A DNA stretch of 64,000 nt from Salticus scenicus. Its lineage: Eukaryota > Arthropoda > Arachnida > Araneae > Salticidae. The notes under the pieces were generated by a model. It ran no database searches, had not been told where the DNA came from, and worked only from the letters and a program-made list of their open reading frames with translations. Positions 11,914 through 22,226 of this stretch are shown here, piece by piece (position 1 is the first letter of the stretch; each line of letters opens with the position of its first letter). The stretch spans positions 162,078,534 to 162,142,533 of the forward strand of contig OZ005659.1 in the NCBI GenBank assembly GCA_963930645.1, written 5' to 3'. The translations under genes were made by a program, and so were the position numbers.

Positions 11914-12331
11914 AAAAAGAAAAAAAAAATGGAAGTTAAGATAAAAAAAAAAGTAATTTCAAAGGGTACTTTCATTTTTAACGGTTAATAAAAAATATCA
12001 ATTAATTTGTTAATTATTTATAATGTTGATTTTAATTTTAACAGAGTGTTTTTCCTCTACATATAATACTAAATTAAAAAAAATTTTGATTTTTTTCCTT
12101 ATTAGAATTATGATTGTGAATTATTTTTCCACCGTTGACTTAAGACATAATAAAGTTTTTTAGAGAACTTCTTCATATAAATAAGCATATAAAAAGTTAC
12201 AATCATCAGATGTATTTCTTTTTTAAAGATCTAAAACAAAATAAACAAAAGATTGAGATTAAGTTTCATATGCTTACTAGCAGGCTTTGCCCGCTTCGCT
12301 GGCCACTAAATTTAAAGGAAACTCTTTTCTA

Positions 12332-13750
12332 AACTCATGTTTGTGAAAATTGCAACACCATGAAGGAATCGTCATAATTGAATGAAATTTAATACACAGT
12401 TGAGTGGTAGTGGTACAAATAAATGATTAAATTTTCAAAGCAAACAAACAATAACAAGAGATCGGAATCAGTATTTTGTGTAGCCACCACGCGCCGGAAT
12501 AAGTGCTGCTACACGACGTGGCATGGAGTCAAACAAATTTTGAATGTCTGCCTGAGGAAGAGCATTCCATATTGTTTGTATGCGTACCCAAAGTTCGTCT
12601 GCAGAAGCAACAGGACGAGGATCACGAGCGAGACGCCGACCAACGAAATCCCACACATGTTCAATCGGCGACATATCCGGGGAATACGCAGGTCAAGGAA
12701 GAAGCTGTACCTGCTGGGTTGCAAAGAAGGATTGAACAGTCCTAGCAATATGAGGGCGGGCATTGTCCTGTTGAAATACAGCGCCTGGCAAGCTTTGAAG
12801 GAAGGGAACAGCTTGGGGCTGTAGAACTTCACTGATGTACCGGTTGCTGTTCAGATTGCCCACAATTCGTACCAATTGAGATCGTCCATGATATGCTATG
12901 GCGCCCCAAACCATAACTCCGGGTGTTCGTCCCCTGTGGCGTTCGATAATGCACTCCGGAAGGTGGCGTTCATGGCCATAGCGTCTGACGCGAATGCGGC
13001 CATCATTGTTCCACAAATTAAAGCGGGATTCGTCAGAAAACACGACATGCTGCCAATCAGCACACCAGTCTCTATGCTGATTGGCCCATTGTAGCCGCAG
13101 GCGGCGATGGTTTAGCGTGAGGGGGATCCCGTATAAAGGAGTCCTTGCGCGCAGTCGACGCTGCAGCAAACGTCTACGAATTGATGAAGCACACAATGAA
13201 ACACCTGTAGCTATTGACCACTGTGCTGCCAATTGTCTAAAGGAAGCTGTACGGTCCGTCCGCGCCATGCGGACCAGGTGTCGATCATCGCGAGCTGACG
13301 TCACATTTCGGGGTCCACTCCCGGATTTCCGAGTTGTCCGACCCTCGTCCGTCCACTGCTTCCAAACACGCATCACTGTGCTGCTGTTACGCTGCACACG
13401 AGCGGCTACTGCACGATACGACAATCCAGCTTCACGAAGGCCGATGATTCTCCCCCGTTCAAACTCTGTAAGTTGTTCAAATCTCGCTCTCTTTCGTCGA
13501 AGAGGCATAAGTAAAGATTGAGCTAACGTTTACCACTAGCAGATAACCACCGATAACCATACACGCCTCGCTACAGCCGTCTATTTATTCGGATCCATCC
13601 GCCGTCCAGAGGGCGCTGCTCAGCATACGCATGCGCTACGGATTTGAAATTCTAATCATTTGCATATCATACGCTACTTTGCATTTCCTGAAAATTTCAG
13701 CTCACTCGCGTAAGTCCTTCATGGTGTTGCAATTTTCACAAACATGAGTT
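12332..13750 (-). mobile_element. Tc1-like transposon with perfect 36-bp TIRs
   Basis: Element of 1,419 bp. TIRs at 12332-12367 and 13715-13750 start AACTCATGTTTGTGAAAATT and are identical over 36 bp. TA duplications at 12330-12331 and 13751-13752 bracket it. The uninterrupted sister units read TTTTCTATATAGC here, which fixes the insertion at a TA. GC content is much higher than the host DNA. It encodes one transposase on the minus strand with one premature stop. Identical TIRs indicate recent arrival, after the array had formed or during its expansion. Confidence 0.95.
12468..13508 (-). pseudogene. Tc1-type transposase with a single in-frame nonsense codon
   Basis: A DD34E transposase of 346 codons, starting MPLRRKRARFEQLTEFERGR at 13508 and ending PARGGYTKY at 12468, the usual length for Tc1 enzymes. 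The N-terminal half has the two helix-turn-helix regions (residues about 10-110, with GLREAGLSYRAVAARV). The catalytic blocks are VVFSDESRF (first Asp), FQQDNARPH (second Asp) and SPDMSPIEHVW (Glu). The frame continues across TGA at 12695-12693, in the phrase LLP-stop-PAYSPDMSPIE where relatives have Trp, so one G-to-A type change explains it. The stop lies between the second Asp and the Glu, so the product as it stands would lack the third catalytic residue. It probably needs a source elsewhere to move. Confidence 0.92.
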
Positions 13751-13782
13751 TATATAGCTTTATAAAAATAAAATAAAATAAA

Positions 13783-13914
13783 TTACTGAAATTGTTCAAA
13801 AGCTCGCTCCAGGTCCCTGCTGCATTCAGCAGCGATTTGGTCATCAACTGCAACTCGGGCGCTTGTCCCTATTACCTGCGACAATAGTTTACCAATGAGC
13901 TTCCATTTAGGTGC
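13783..13914 (-). pseudogene. Coding-looking island in tandem unit 4, unknown
   Basis: An open minus-strand frame of 43 codons ending in TAA. It reads APKWKLIGKLLSQVIGTSAR, then VAVDDQIAAECSRDLERAFE and QFQ. It is GC-richer than the rest of the unit and has ordinary amino-acid composition, unlike the low-complexity frames around it. Units 1 to 3 keep the frame but share TGG-to-TGA and Gly-to-Arg changes near its start; other differences include synonymous ones (GTG/GTT, TGT/TGC). There is no ATG and no clear splice acceptor upstream. It could be the 3' end of an exon or of a transposon gene captured in the unit. I do not recognise the protein. Confidence 0.35.
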
Positions 13915-14025
13915 TTATTATATAACAGTTTCGAAATAGATAGTATCGAAAAAATTGGAGTTTCCCTTTTATATTTGAATCCCAGTTACATGTGAACAAC
14001 ACTATACGAGTTGTTCACATGTAAC

Positions 14026-16380
14026 TCGGACTGGACTCAAATGTAACTGGGTTTAGACAACATAATTTTTGCTTTTACGTTATTTCATATGTTTATTTTG
14101 TTTATCCAATCAACCATTAAATGACAGCCATTTCACGCCAAATATTACAATTTGCTGTGACCGGCTACGTCTGTCGCATCAGAAAATTCATTTTTTGTGT
14201 TTATATATAATTCATGGGTTGTAAACCTGATAGTACAGCCTTAATATAGTTCTCTTTGGCGGCTTTTGAATTTTTGTCACCATTTTAGACTTAATCCATT
14301 GTAACAATAAGACTTAATCCCTTGTAACAATATGCTATGAGCGGTATTTCTGCCGTATTTTAGACAACTAATCTTTTTATGGTTATATATATTTCCCATT
14401 AAACATATTTTTATTTATTTATTTAAATATTAATTTGAATTTTTCAAATATTTCTGTTCGACAGCGTGCAAGTGCAGTAACACACAGAGGCTCATTTGTT
14501 TGAATGATAAATTAGCATAGTGATTATTATATATAAAAATAAATAAATAGGTAAACTTTATCGTGTTACACAACTTTATTATGTCGCTCCATTGGCGGCT
14601 TTTGAATTTTTGTCGCCATATTACAGATGGAATTATTTTTTTTTTTTTTTTTTTTTTTTTTTTGTATGGAAAGGGGAAGACTATTTTGCTAATAATTTTA
14701 TCAGACTCTTTTATGTTTATACATAAGAAACGTTTGTATTCTGCCTATATTTTTAATGGTTTTTAGGTTTAAAATAGTGCTTGTTGAAATAAATTTCCTA
14801 TCTTTAATACTGCATTTGTTCTGTAAATTTTGTGCAAAAATAACTCATTTATGTTTTTATATATTTGATCGCTACTTAGATTAAAATAGCTGTTGCTATA
14901 TAAAACTTCTTGTCGAAAAACGTTCGGTGTACTTCAACACCAAAATTTAAAAAATCGAGCACCAGGATCTATTAATGAAACTGATAAAATAAAAATATGG
15001 TTCATAGAGTTTAAATAATCTATTTAAAAAAACTTTTAAAACCCAAATTATTAATATATCGTATCACATACATAGATATAGTAATAATATATAGTTTGAT
15101 CATTGGGGAGAAAAAAGTGATTCCTTTTCACTCGGGAAAAGACGGCGATTTTACCAAAATATAGCAGCCTTTCCCCGAGTGAATACACACGGGAATACAC
15201 ACGAATGTTTTAGCAAATAAAATTCATGAATAATTTATTTACTAAAGGTGAATTAAATGCTCCAGACATAGTTTCAAATTCATTCTTCATTTTTCCTTTT
15301 TTCCTTCAATACCACTTAATGGCTCATTCCAAAGCTTTTTTTTTTCGGCATCAAAAATCTTTGCACGATAATATGGGAAAGATAGATCTATATATATTAT
15401 TATATCTATGATCACATAAATCTTTTCGAAGATAGAATAAAACTTAATTTGAAAAAAAAAATAATAATAATAACTTTTGTTTATTAACCAAAATAATTGA
15501 TGAAATTTGAAATGCAAGTTGGTCTTGTGGGGTACAGGCTATATATTACATTTTGTGTTCGTGAGAGAAAATTTAAAAGAATTTGAAAACTGCAATGGAC
15601 CATATTCCTTCTTTGGGTTCGAGACTATAAAAAATCAGCTGTTTTCGGAAAACAATTCTCAACTCTACCATAGCAAAGCATTGTGGCCTACAAATTTTTA
15701 TCTTGCAATATTATTTATAAGAGTTACAGATTATATGAAATTGAAGTAAGAGTGATATAGTGATACCTTTGTTTTGTTTTTAATCCAGTTTTAGTAATAT
15801 ACTTTAATATTAATCAACATATGTATTATTAAAAGTTGCCAAGTGAACTGTAGCGATGTTAAAAAATTTAAATGGATGTTCCATTTAATAAATTCCTTTA
15901 TTAAAGTGATTGAAATTCTAATTATTTAAGCTTTGTTGTCTATATATATGTGTGTGTGTATAAAATGTTCTTATTAATCTTTTATTCATTATATATATGT
16001 GTGTGTGTACATAAAATGTTCTGCAATCTTACGATATGAAATAGTCTTGACTTTATCATTCGATTCAGTTGTTTACATTTCTCTTTTGTTCTTGTTTGAA
16101 CAGATATCTGATTATTAAGAATCACTGGAAAAATATTTAGGAAAATGTTATGCGGAACAATAAAATGGCATCTTGAATCTAATTTGTTTACAAAATATCG
16201 GCCACGTGTTCGGCGATTTTACCCACTGTGACGTCACAGGAATATTGTCCATTTTTAATCCCACTTAAAAATCATGTGACTTAATGTGAAGCAGATTTTT
16301 CATTTTTTTTCTCCTAACTGTTTCCATACAATCTTCTGCTGTTGCCACCTAAAATTCATATTTTAGTTAATTTTAAAAAA
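14026..16380. other. AT-rich region without a gene
   Basis: Holds a 28-bp phrase (TTGGCGGCTTTTGAATTTTT and on) present twice at about 14258 and 14593, a poly-T tract at 14636-14662, and a small inverted repeat around TCACTCGGG (15129-15182). A CTGTGACGTCACAG palindrome lies at 16226-16239. No gene is supportable. Confidence 0.5.
15938..16022. repeat. Short tandem duplication with (TG)n
   Basis: A phrase TATATATATGTGTGTGTGTA followed by TAAAATGTTCT occurs twice, about 58 bp apart. Confidence 0.75.
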
Positions 16381-17385
16381 TCTGGAGTGACTCCACTCGA
16401 CTTTCCGAACATTGAGTAATTAACAGTTTTGTAGATAAAGTAAAGAAAGAGGAGTTGTTAAACAAACAAAAGAGAGAAAACCATAATAGAGTGTTTGAGA
16501 ATTTTCCCCCGTATATCACACGATGTTTTATTTAACGCTACTGAACTTTTAACCCTTAGATCATAATGATAAAGAATTTTTCGTTGTGTCCCTGTAAAAA
16601 ATGCTAGATTCACCAAAATGCTTATAGTTAGTGCAACAGTGATTTATAATATTCATACAAATTTTCAGCTCAATTGAATAAGGCGTTTAGATGCTATCGC
16701 ACTTTTAAAAATTTGGTCTTATAGGCCATAATGATAAAGAATTTTTCTTTGTGTCCCTGTAAAAAAACTGTAAGTGCTAGATTCACCAAAATCTACACAG
16801 TTGGTGCAACTGTGACCTATAACATGTGTATAATTTTTTTGCTCAGATTAATAAGGCGTTTAGACGCTATCGCACTTTTAAAAATTTGGCCCCATTGGCC
16901 ATGATAAAGAATTTTTCTATGTGTCCCTGTAAAAAAAACTGTAAGTGCTAGATTCTCCAAAATCTATACAGATTGAGTATCAGTGACCTATAATATGTGT
17001 ATATATTTTTTGTTCAATTGAATAAGGCGTTTAGATGCTATCGCACTTTTAAGATTTTGGTCCCATAGGCCATAATGATAAAGAATTTTTCTTTGTGCCC
17101 CTGTAAAAAAACTATAAGTGCTAGATTCACCAAAATCTATAGGGTTCGTACTATAGTGACTTACAATATACGTACCAACTTTCAGCTTATTCGAACAAAG
17201 CGTTTAGACGCTAGCGTGTTCACTCACAGACATACACACATACATACACACATACATACATCATCTCAAAAATAGTGGAAACGGACACAGGGGACCTCAA
17301 AACGTATAGAAACAACAAAATCTCCAATTCGGATTTTTGACATGATTACAATACTTTCCTCACTATAGTATTCGGAAAGTAAAAA
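16381..17385 (-). mobile_element. Helentron-like non-autonomous element, family A, copy 1
   Basis: On the minus strand it begins TACTTTCCGAATACTATAGT, a 5' hairpin closed by GGAAAGTATTG. A CA/CATA microsatellite and four tandem units of about 165 bp follow (each with GATAAAGAATTTTTC, TGTCCCTGTAAAA and GCGTTTAGAnGCTA). It ends in GTTCGGAAAGTCGAG plus the hairpin TGGAGTCACTCCA and T-rich flank. Inverted subterminal repeats, a microsatellite, internal tandem repeats and a 3' hairpin at a T-rich site are the known layout of Helentron-associated elements. No ORF of its own. Frames beginning MIKNFSLCPCKKT are tandem-unit translations, not proteins. Confidence 0.65.
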
Positions 17386-17536
17386 TCTAATTGTGCGATT
17401 GATAAGCTATTTAATGCATTGGATTTACAAAAATTTTCCCTTTCATTTGGTATCGTATTTGTAACGATGCGACTGATATTTATAATTTATTTTCTAATCT
17501 ATCTGATTAATTTTCCTCATTTAATATAAATATATG

Positions 17537-17567
<31 letters not shown>

Positions 17568-17694
17568 TTCTCGAAAAAAAAATTGGCAAAAATTAAATTA
17601 TGGATAAAATTTTAAAATTAAAATGGCTTATTTATCAGAACTTAGAAGGTTATTATTTTCACATTTTTATTAATTAAGAAAAAACCTGGAGTGA
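17386..17694. repeat. Duplicated host flank, first copy
   Basis: About 310 bp following family-A copy 1 (from ATCTAATTGTGCGATTG to TTAATTAAGAAAAAAC) is repeated after copy 2 at 18715-18994. Element plus flank therefore form a direct tandem duplication with a period of about 1.31 kb. The junction lies in an A tract (AAAAAACCTGGAGTG). A (TTA)n run at 17543-17566 is shorter in the second copy. Confidence 0.85.
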
Positions 17695-17695
17695 C

Positions 17696-18714
17696 TCCAC
17701 TCGACTTTCCGAACATTGAGTAATTAACAGTTTTGTAGATAAAGTAAAGAAAGAGTAGTTGTTAAACAAACAAAAGAGAGAAAACCATGATAGAGTGTTT
17801 GAGTATTTTTCTCCATCTATTACACGTTGTTTTATTTAACGCTACTGAACTTTGAGCCCATAGATCATAATGATAAAGAAATTTTCGTTGTGTCCCTGTA
17901 AAAACCTATAAATGCTAGATTCACTAAAATGCTTATAGTTAGTGCAACAGTGATTTATAATACTCATATAAATTTTCAGCTGAATCCAATAAGGCGTTTA
18001 GATGCTATCGTACTTTTTAAAATTTAGTCCCATAGGCCATAATGATAAAGAATTCTTCTTTGTGTCCCTGTAAAAGACTGTAAGTGCTAGATTCACCAAA
18101 ATCTATACAGTTAGTTCAACTGTGATCTATAACATGTGTACAAATTTCTTGCTCAGATTAATAAGGCGTTTAGACGCTATCACATTTTTAAAAATTTAGC
18201 CCAATAGGCATAATGATAAAGAATTTTTCTTTGTGTCCCTGTAAAAAAACTATAAGTGCTAGATTCTCCAAAATCTATACAGATTGAGTATTTGTAATCT
18301 ATAATATGTGTATAAAATTTTTGCTTAATTGAATAAGGCGTTTAGATGCTATCGCACTTTTAAGATTTTGCTCCCATAGGCCATAATGATAAAGAATTTT
18401 TCTTTGTGTCCCTGTAAAAAAACTATAAGTGCTAGATTCACCAAAATCTATAGGGTTCGTACTATGGTGACTTACAATATGCGTACCAACTTTCAGGTTA
18501 ATCGAACAAAGCGTTTAGACGCTAGCGTGTTCACTCACAGACATACACACGTACACACATACACACATACACACATACATCATCGTAAAAATAGTGAAAA
18601 CGGACTCAGGGTACCTCAAAACGTATAGAAACATCAAAATCTCGAATTCGGATTTTTGACATGATTACAATACTTTCCTCACTATAGTGTTCGAAAAGTA
18701 AAAACTAATTATCC
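17696..18714 (-). mobile_element. Helentron-like family A, copy 2
   Basis: Same layout and orientation as copy 1. Its left end is joined directly to the duplicated flank with loss of the first T of TCTGGAG, as expected for a recombination junction rather than a new insertion. It shares private variants with copy 6 at 33006 (AGAGTAGTTG, TCCATCTATTACACGTTG, GAAATTTTCG), so those two are closest relatives although 15 kb apart. Confidence 0.65.
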
Positions 18715-18994
18715 GATTGGTAAGCTGTTTAATGCATCGGATTTACAAACATTTTCCCTTTCATTTGGTACCTTATTTCTAAAGGTGCGACTGATATTTC
18801 TAATTTATTTTCTAATATTTATGATTTATTTTCCTCATTTTAAATAAATGTACATTTTTTTTTTAATTATTATTATTTTGTCGAAAAAAAATTGGCAACA
18901 ATTAAATTATGGATAAAATGTTAAAATTTAAATGGCTTTTTTATCAGAAATTGGAAGGTTATTATTTTCACATTTTAATTAATTAAGAAAAAAC
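18715..18994. repeat. Duplicated host flank, second copy
   Basis: Matches 17386-17694 over its length, with scattered substitutions and a shorter (TTA)n tract. The match ends at AATTAAGAAAAAAC, after which the sequence is unique. Confidence 0.85.
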
Positions 18995-19160
18995 TTATCA
19001 AAAATTCGAAAATCTGACTTCGATGTGCACAATGATCCTTCGGGGGGCACCTTTGTGTTAAATCTCGTGACTGTCCGAGCTACCGTTTTCGAGAACAGTG
19101 AAATATACAAATATTGCTCACTTAATAGTATAAGATTCAAGATAAACATATACAGTATAT

Positions 19161-19240
19161 ACAGTGTTGCCAACTTTTATAACTTATTCCGGTGCATTTT
19201 TACTCCCACCTTCTTTTCCCACCAGAATTTTTGTAGAATA
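19161..19240 (+). mobile_element. MITE family H end
   Basis: GTTGCCAACTTTTATAACTT, ATTCCGGTGCATTTTTACTC, then CCACCTTCTT. Same core as the other family-H fragments. No paired end was found nearby on the right, although 20345-20400 carries an inverted related end beyond family-A copy 3. Confidence 0.5.
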
Positions 19241-19316
19241 TTTCATTAGAATACATGACAACGAATTAATAAGAAGAAAACGTGCTATTCAAAATTACTC
19301 GTATGAAGAAAAAAAA

Positions 19317-20346
19317 TCTGGAGTGACTCCACTCTACTTTCTGAACTTTGAGTTATTAACAGTTTTGAAGATAAAGTAAAGAAAGAGGAGTTGTTAAACA
19401 AACAAAAGAGAGAAAACCATAAAAGAGTGTTTGAGTATTTTTTTCCATATAGTACACGATGTTTTATTTAACGCTACTGAACTTTGAACCCATAGATCAT
19501 AATGATAAAGAATTTTTCGTTGTGTCCCTGTAAAAACCTACAAATGCTTGATTCACCAAAATGCTTAGAGTTAGTGCAACAGGGATTTATAATACTCATA
19601 TAAATTTTCAGCTCAATTGAATAAGGCGTATAGATGCTATCGTACTTTTAAAAATTTGATCCCATAGGCCACAATGATAATGAATTTTTCTTTGTGTCCC
19701 TGTAAGAAAACTGTAAGTGCTAGATTCACTAAAATCTATACAGTTGGTGCAACTGTGACCTATACCATGTGTACAAATTTTTTGCTCAGATTAATAAGGC
19801 GTTTAGATGCTATCACACTTTTAAAAATTTGGCCCCATAGGCATAATGATAAAGAATTTTTCTTTGTGTCCCTGTAAAAAAACTATAAGTGCTGGGTTCT
19901 CCAAAATCTATACAGATTGAGTATTTGTGACCTATAATATGTGTATAAATTTTTTGCTTAATTGAATAAGGCGTTCCGATGCTATCGCACTTTTAACATT
20001 TTGCTCCCATAAACCATAATTATAAAGAATTTTTCTTTGTGTCCCTGTAAAAAAACTATAAGTGCTAGATTCACCAAAATCTATAGGGTTCGTACTATTG
20101 TGACTTACAATATACGTACCAACTTTCAGCTTATTCGAACAAAGCGTTTAAGACGCTAGCGTGATCACTCACAGACATACACACATACATACACACACAC
20201 ATATACAAACACACATACATACATCATCACAAAAATAGTGAAAACGGACTCATTGGACCTCGAAACGTATAGAGACATCAAAATCTCAAATTCGGATTTT
20301 TGACATGATTACAATACTTTCCTCACTATATCGTCGGAAAGTAAAA
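19317..20346 (-). mobile_element. Helentron-like family A, copy 3
   Basis: A complete copy from TCTGGAGTGACTCC to CGTCGGAAAGTAAAA, same orientation as the others, with four internal units and a CA-rich microsatellite at 20175-20223. The left subterminal repeat is mutated (ACTTTCTGAACTTTG) and the 5' palindrome is damaged (CACTATATCG), so this copy looks older. Confidence 0.65.
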
Positions 20347-20400
20347 AGAGAAGGCTGAACTAACAATGATCCGGAATAAATTATATCATAGTTCGTACAA
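20345..20400 (-). mobile_element. MITE family H end (inverted)
   Basis: On the minus strand it reads AATTTATTCCGGATCATTGT then TAGTTCAGCCTTCTC. With 19161-19240 it would bracket family-A copy 3, so copy 3 may have inserted into a family-H MITE. The inner match is too short to be sure. Confidence 0.4.
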
Positions 20401-20642
20401 TCCTTGAATTTTCTTAATTTTCTTCACCACTACAATTATTTAGCATTTTTTGATATAAAAAATAAAATAAAATAAAAGTTACGGGAGAAGGTAAGAGATG
20501 AACATTACTTAGACGAAAAACGCTTAATTTAAACCGAGTATACCATTCGGATGTTTTCTAAATTTGCTTGATTACGGACTAGTAACGTTTAATACCTGCC
20601 ATGGAGGGCATTCTGACAAGTCCTTCGTAGACAGTTATCCTT

Positions 20643-20870
20643 CCCAAGTAGCACATGAACGTTCTCTGAACGTCTAATAACGGTTACACTGGTTCAAACA
20701 CCGTGTTTCGTGTCAAAAGAACGTTCTACTCGACGTTCAAAAGCAGTATTATTCGGAACGTTCTAAAAAGGTGTGTTTTGTACCATTCATAAAACGTGCA
20801 ATTTCAGTTTTATAAAAAACGTTAAGGGAAACACCGTCGTAACACGTTCTGTTTCAGTACAATTATAACG
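20643..20870 (+). mobile_element. Left end of an inverted-repeat element rich in AACGTTC motifs
   Basis: Starts CCCAAGTAGCACATGAACGT and holds many GAACGTTCT-like palindromic motifs over about 230 bp. The end CCCAAGyAGCAC with AACGTTCTCTGAACGT is inverted at 28079-28368. No clear target duplication is seen (CCTT left, TTAA right). It could be one end of a 7.7-kb element or an independent solo end. Family unknown. Confidence 0.55.
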
Positions 20871-22174
20871 AAAATGACAAAGTGCTCTATTTTCCGTTAT
20901 AATGTATAAAAATTTTGAAAACAAGGCAGAACTTGATTTTGTTGATACAATTTATAATAATATTCATTGGAAAATAAAAGTGAAGAGGTGGTTTTGTTTT
21001 TTAACATAATTTTAAATTATAATTATCTGATATTTGCAATTGAATTTCTCTTCGCGAAAACTCTAATTAAAATGAACGCATAATCATATAATTTTGTTGA
21101 CTTACTCTATATAAAATTATTATTTGATTGTTATATTAGTTTGCTGTATTGGAAAATATTTTGGAATAAAATGGAATTATTTAATTCGATCAAGTATTTC
21201 GATATTACACTTTTGCCTAATTTATATGTTTTTAGAGTACAAAGAAATGGTTTTTGCAATTCGTCAGTGTATATGTGTATGCACGCGATTTAAATGCCCT
21301 TCCGTATGTATTAGTTGGTTAGTTAAAAAAATAAAAATAAAAAATTATAAGCCTTCTATATGAATATGGAAATTTTAAACCTCGCAAGTGCGTAAATATG
21401 ATTCCACGGATTTTCTTCAAACTCGCCATTTTACCTTTCATCTAGATGTACATTCGTATGTAATTTAAGGTTTACGGTGAAAAGGTTAATTTGTAGAAAA
21501 TCGTAAGTGAGAATATATATAATTCTATCAAAAAGGGCTCGAACGATTTTCTTCAAATTTGCTACATAAACCCTTTTTAGATGTCTTTCCACGTATATTA
21601 CTTAATTACTACAAAAAAATTGACAGGCATCCTAATTAAGTAGCTCGGAAATTGGTGTTTCAAAAAAAGGTTTTATATATATATATATTTTAACTTGCTA
21701 TGTAAAATCCTTTTTATGTGTTTTTCACGACGCATGCATTAGGTTTTTTACAAGAAAATTGTTATATGTTTAATATGTTAAATCCAATTTATGTATTCTG
21801 ATCGCACTATATCTCAAAAGAGTATATAATATGTATAGTAGTGAATTATGGAAGTCATATAGTTACAAATTAAAAAATATATTTTTTTTAAAAATTTTAC
21901 ACTATTCGTGATTTTTTTTTTTTCAAATTTCACTTCATTATTTTGTTTAAAAAAATCGTAAAAAATATTTTAATATAATAATATACACATATTATATATT
22001 TGATGATAAAAATTCTTTGATTTAGAAGTTATTTAAATATTGAACTACTTACATACTGAATGTTATAATATTACTTGAATCTACAAATTAATTATTTTTT
22101 TATCAATCTACCTTTTAGAAAATATTTAAAAAAATAATATAATTTGAAATAATAAAATAAATTTTAATTATATA

Positions 22175-22179
<5 letters not shown>

Positions 22180-22218
<39 letters not shown>
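22180..22218. repeat. (TA)n microsatellite
   Basis: Pure TA run. Confidence 0.9.

Positions 22219-22226
<8 letters not shown>

Larger units (their letters stand above)
9481..14025. repeat. Tandem array: four units of about 780 bp
   Basis: Units run about 9481-10250, 10251-11043, 11044-11813 and 11814-14025, the last interrupted by the Tc1-like element at 12332-13750. Each unit starts with (TAAA)n, then AAAAATCTAGTAAC, a poly-T/poly-A pair, a long AT-rich part, CAGGCTTTGCC, a GC-rich island of about 110 bp, and ends in a hairpin. The hairpin arms TTACATGTGAACAAC and complement (10212-10226 and 10236-10250) are perfect in units 1, 3 and 4; unit 2 has one mismatch. Units differ mainly in homopolymer length, so the array looks recent. 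Units 1 to 3 share changes that unit 4 lacks. Confidence 0.9.

Noticed and set aside
12503..13521. Open frames on the plus strand through the Tc1-like element
   Set aside because: They are antisense shadows of the GC-rich minus-strand transposase.
15507..15749. 80-codon plus-strand frame with fairly balanced composition
   Set aside because: No recognisable domain, no splice signals that I trust and no repeat support. Kept out for lack of evidence.
17075..17275. Recurring frame beginning MIKNFSLCPCKKT (also at 18386, 19674, 31092, 32005, 33363)
   Set aside because: It is a translation of the internal tandem unit of the family-A repeats, ending in His-Thr runs from the CA/CATA microsatellite. 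Repetition comes from the DNA repeat, not from protein conservation.
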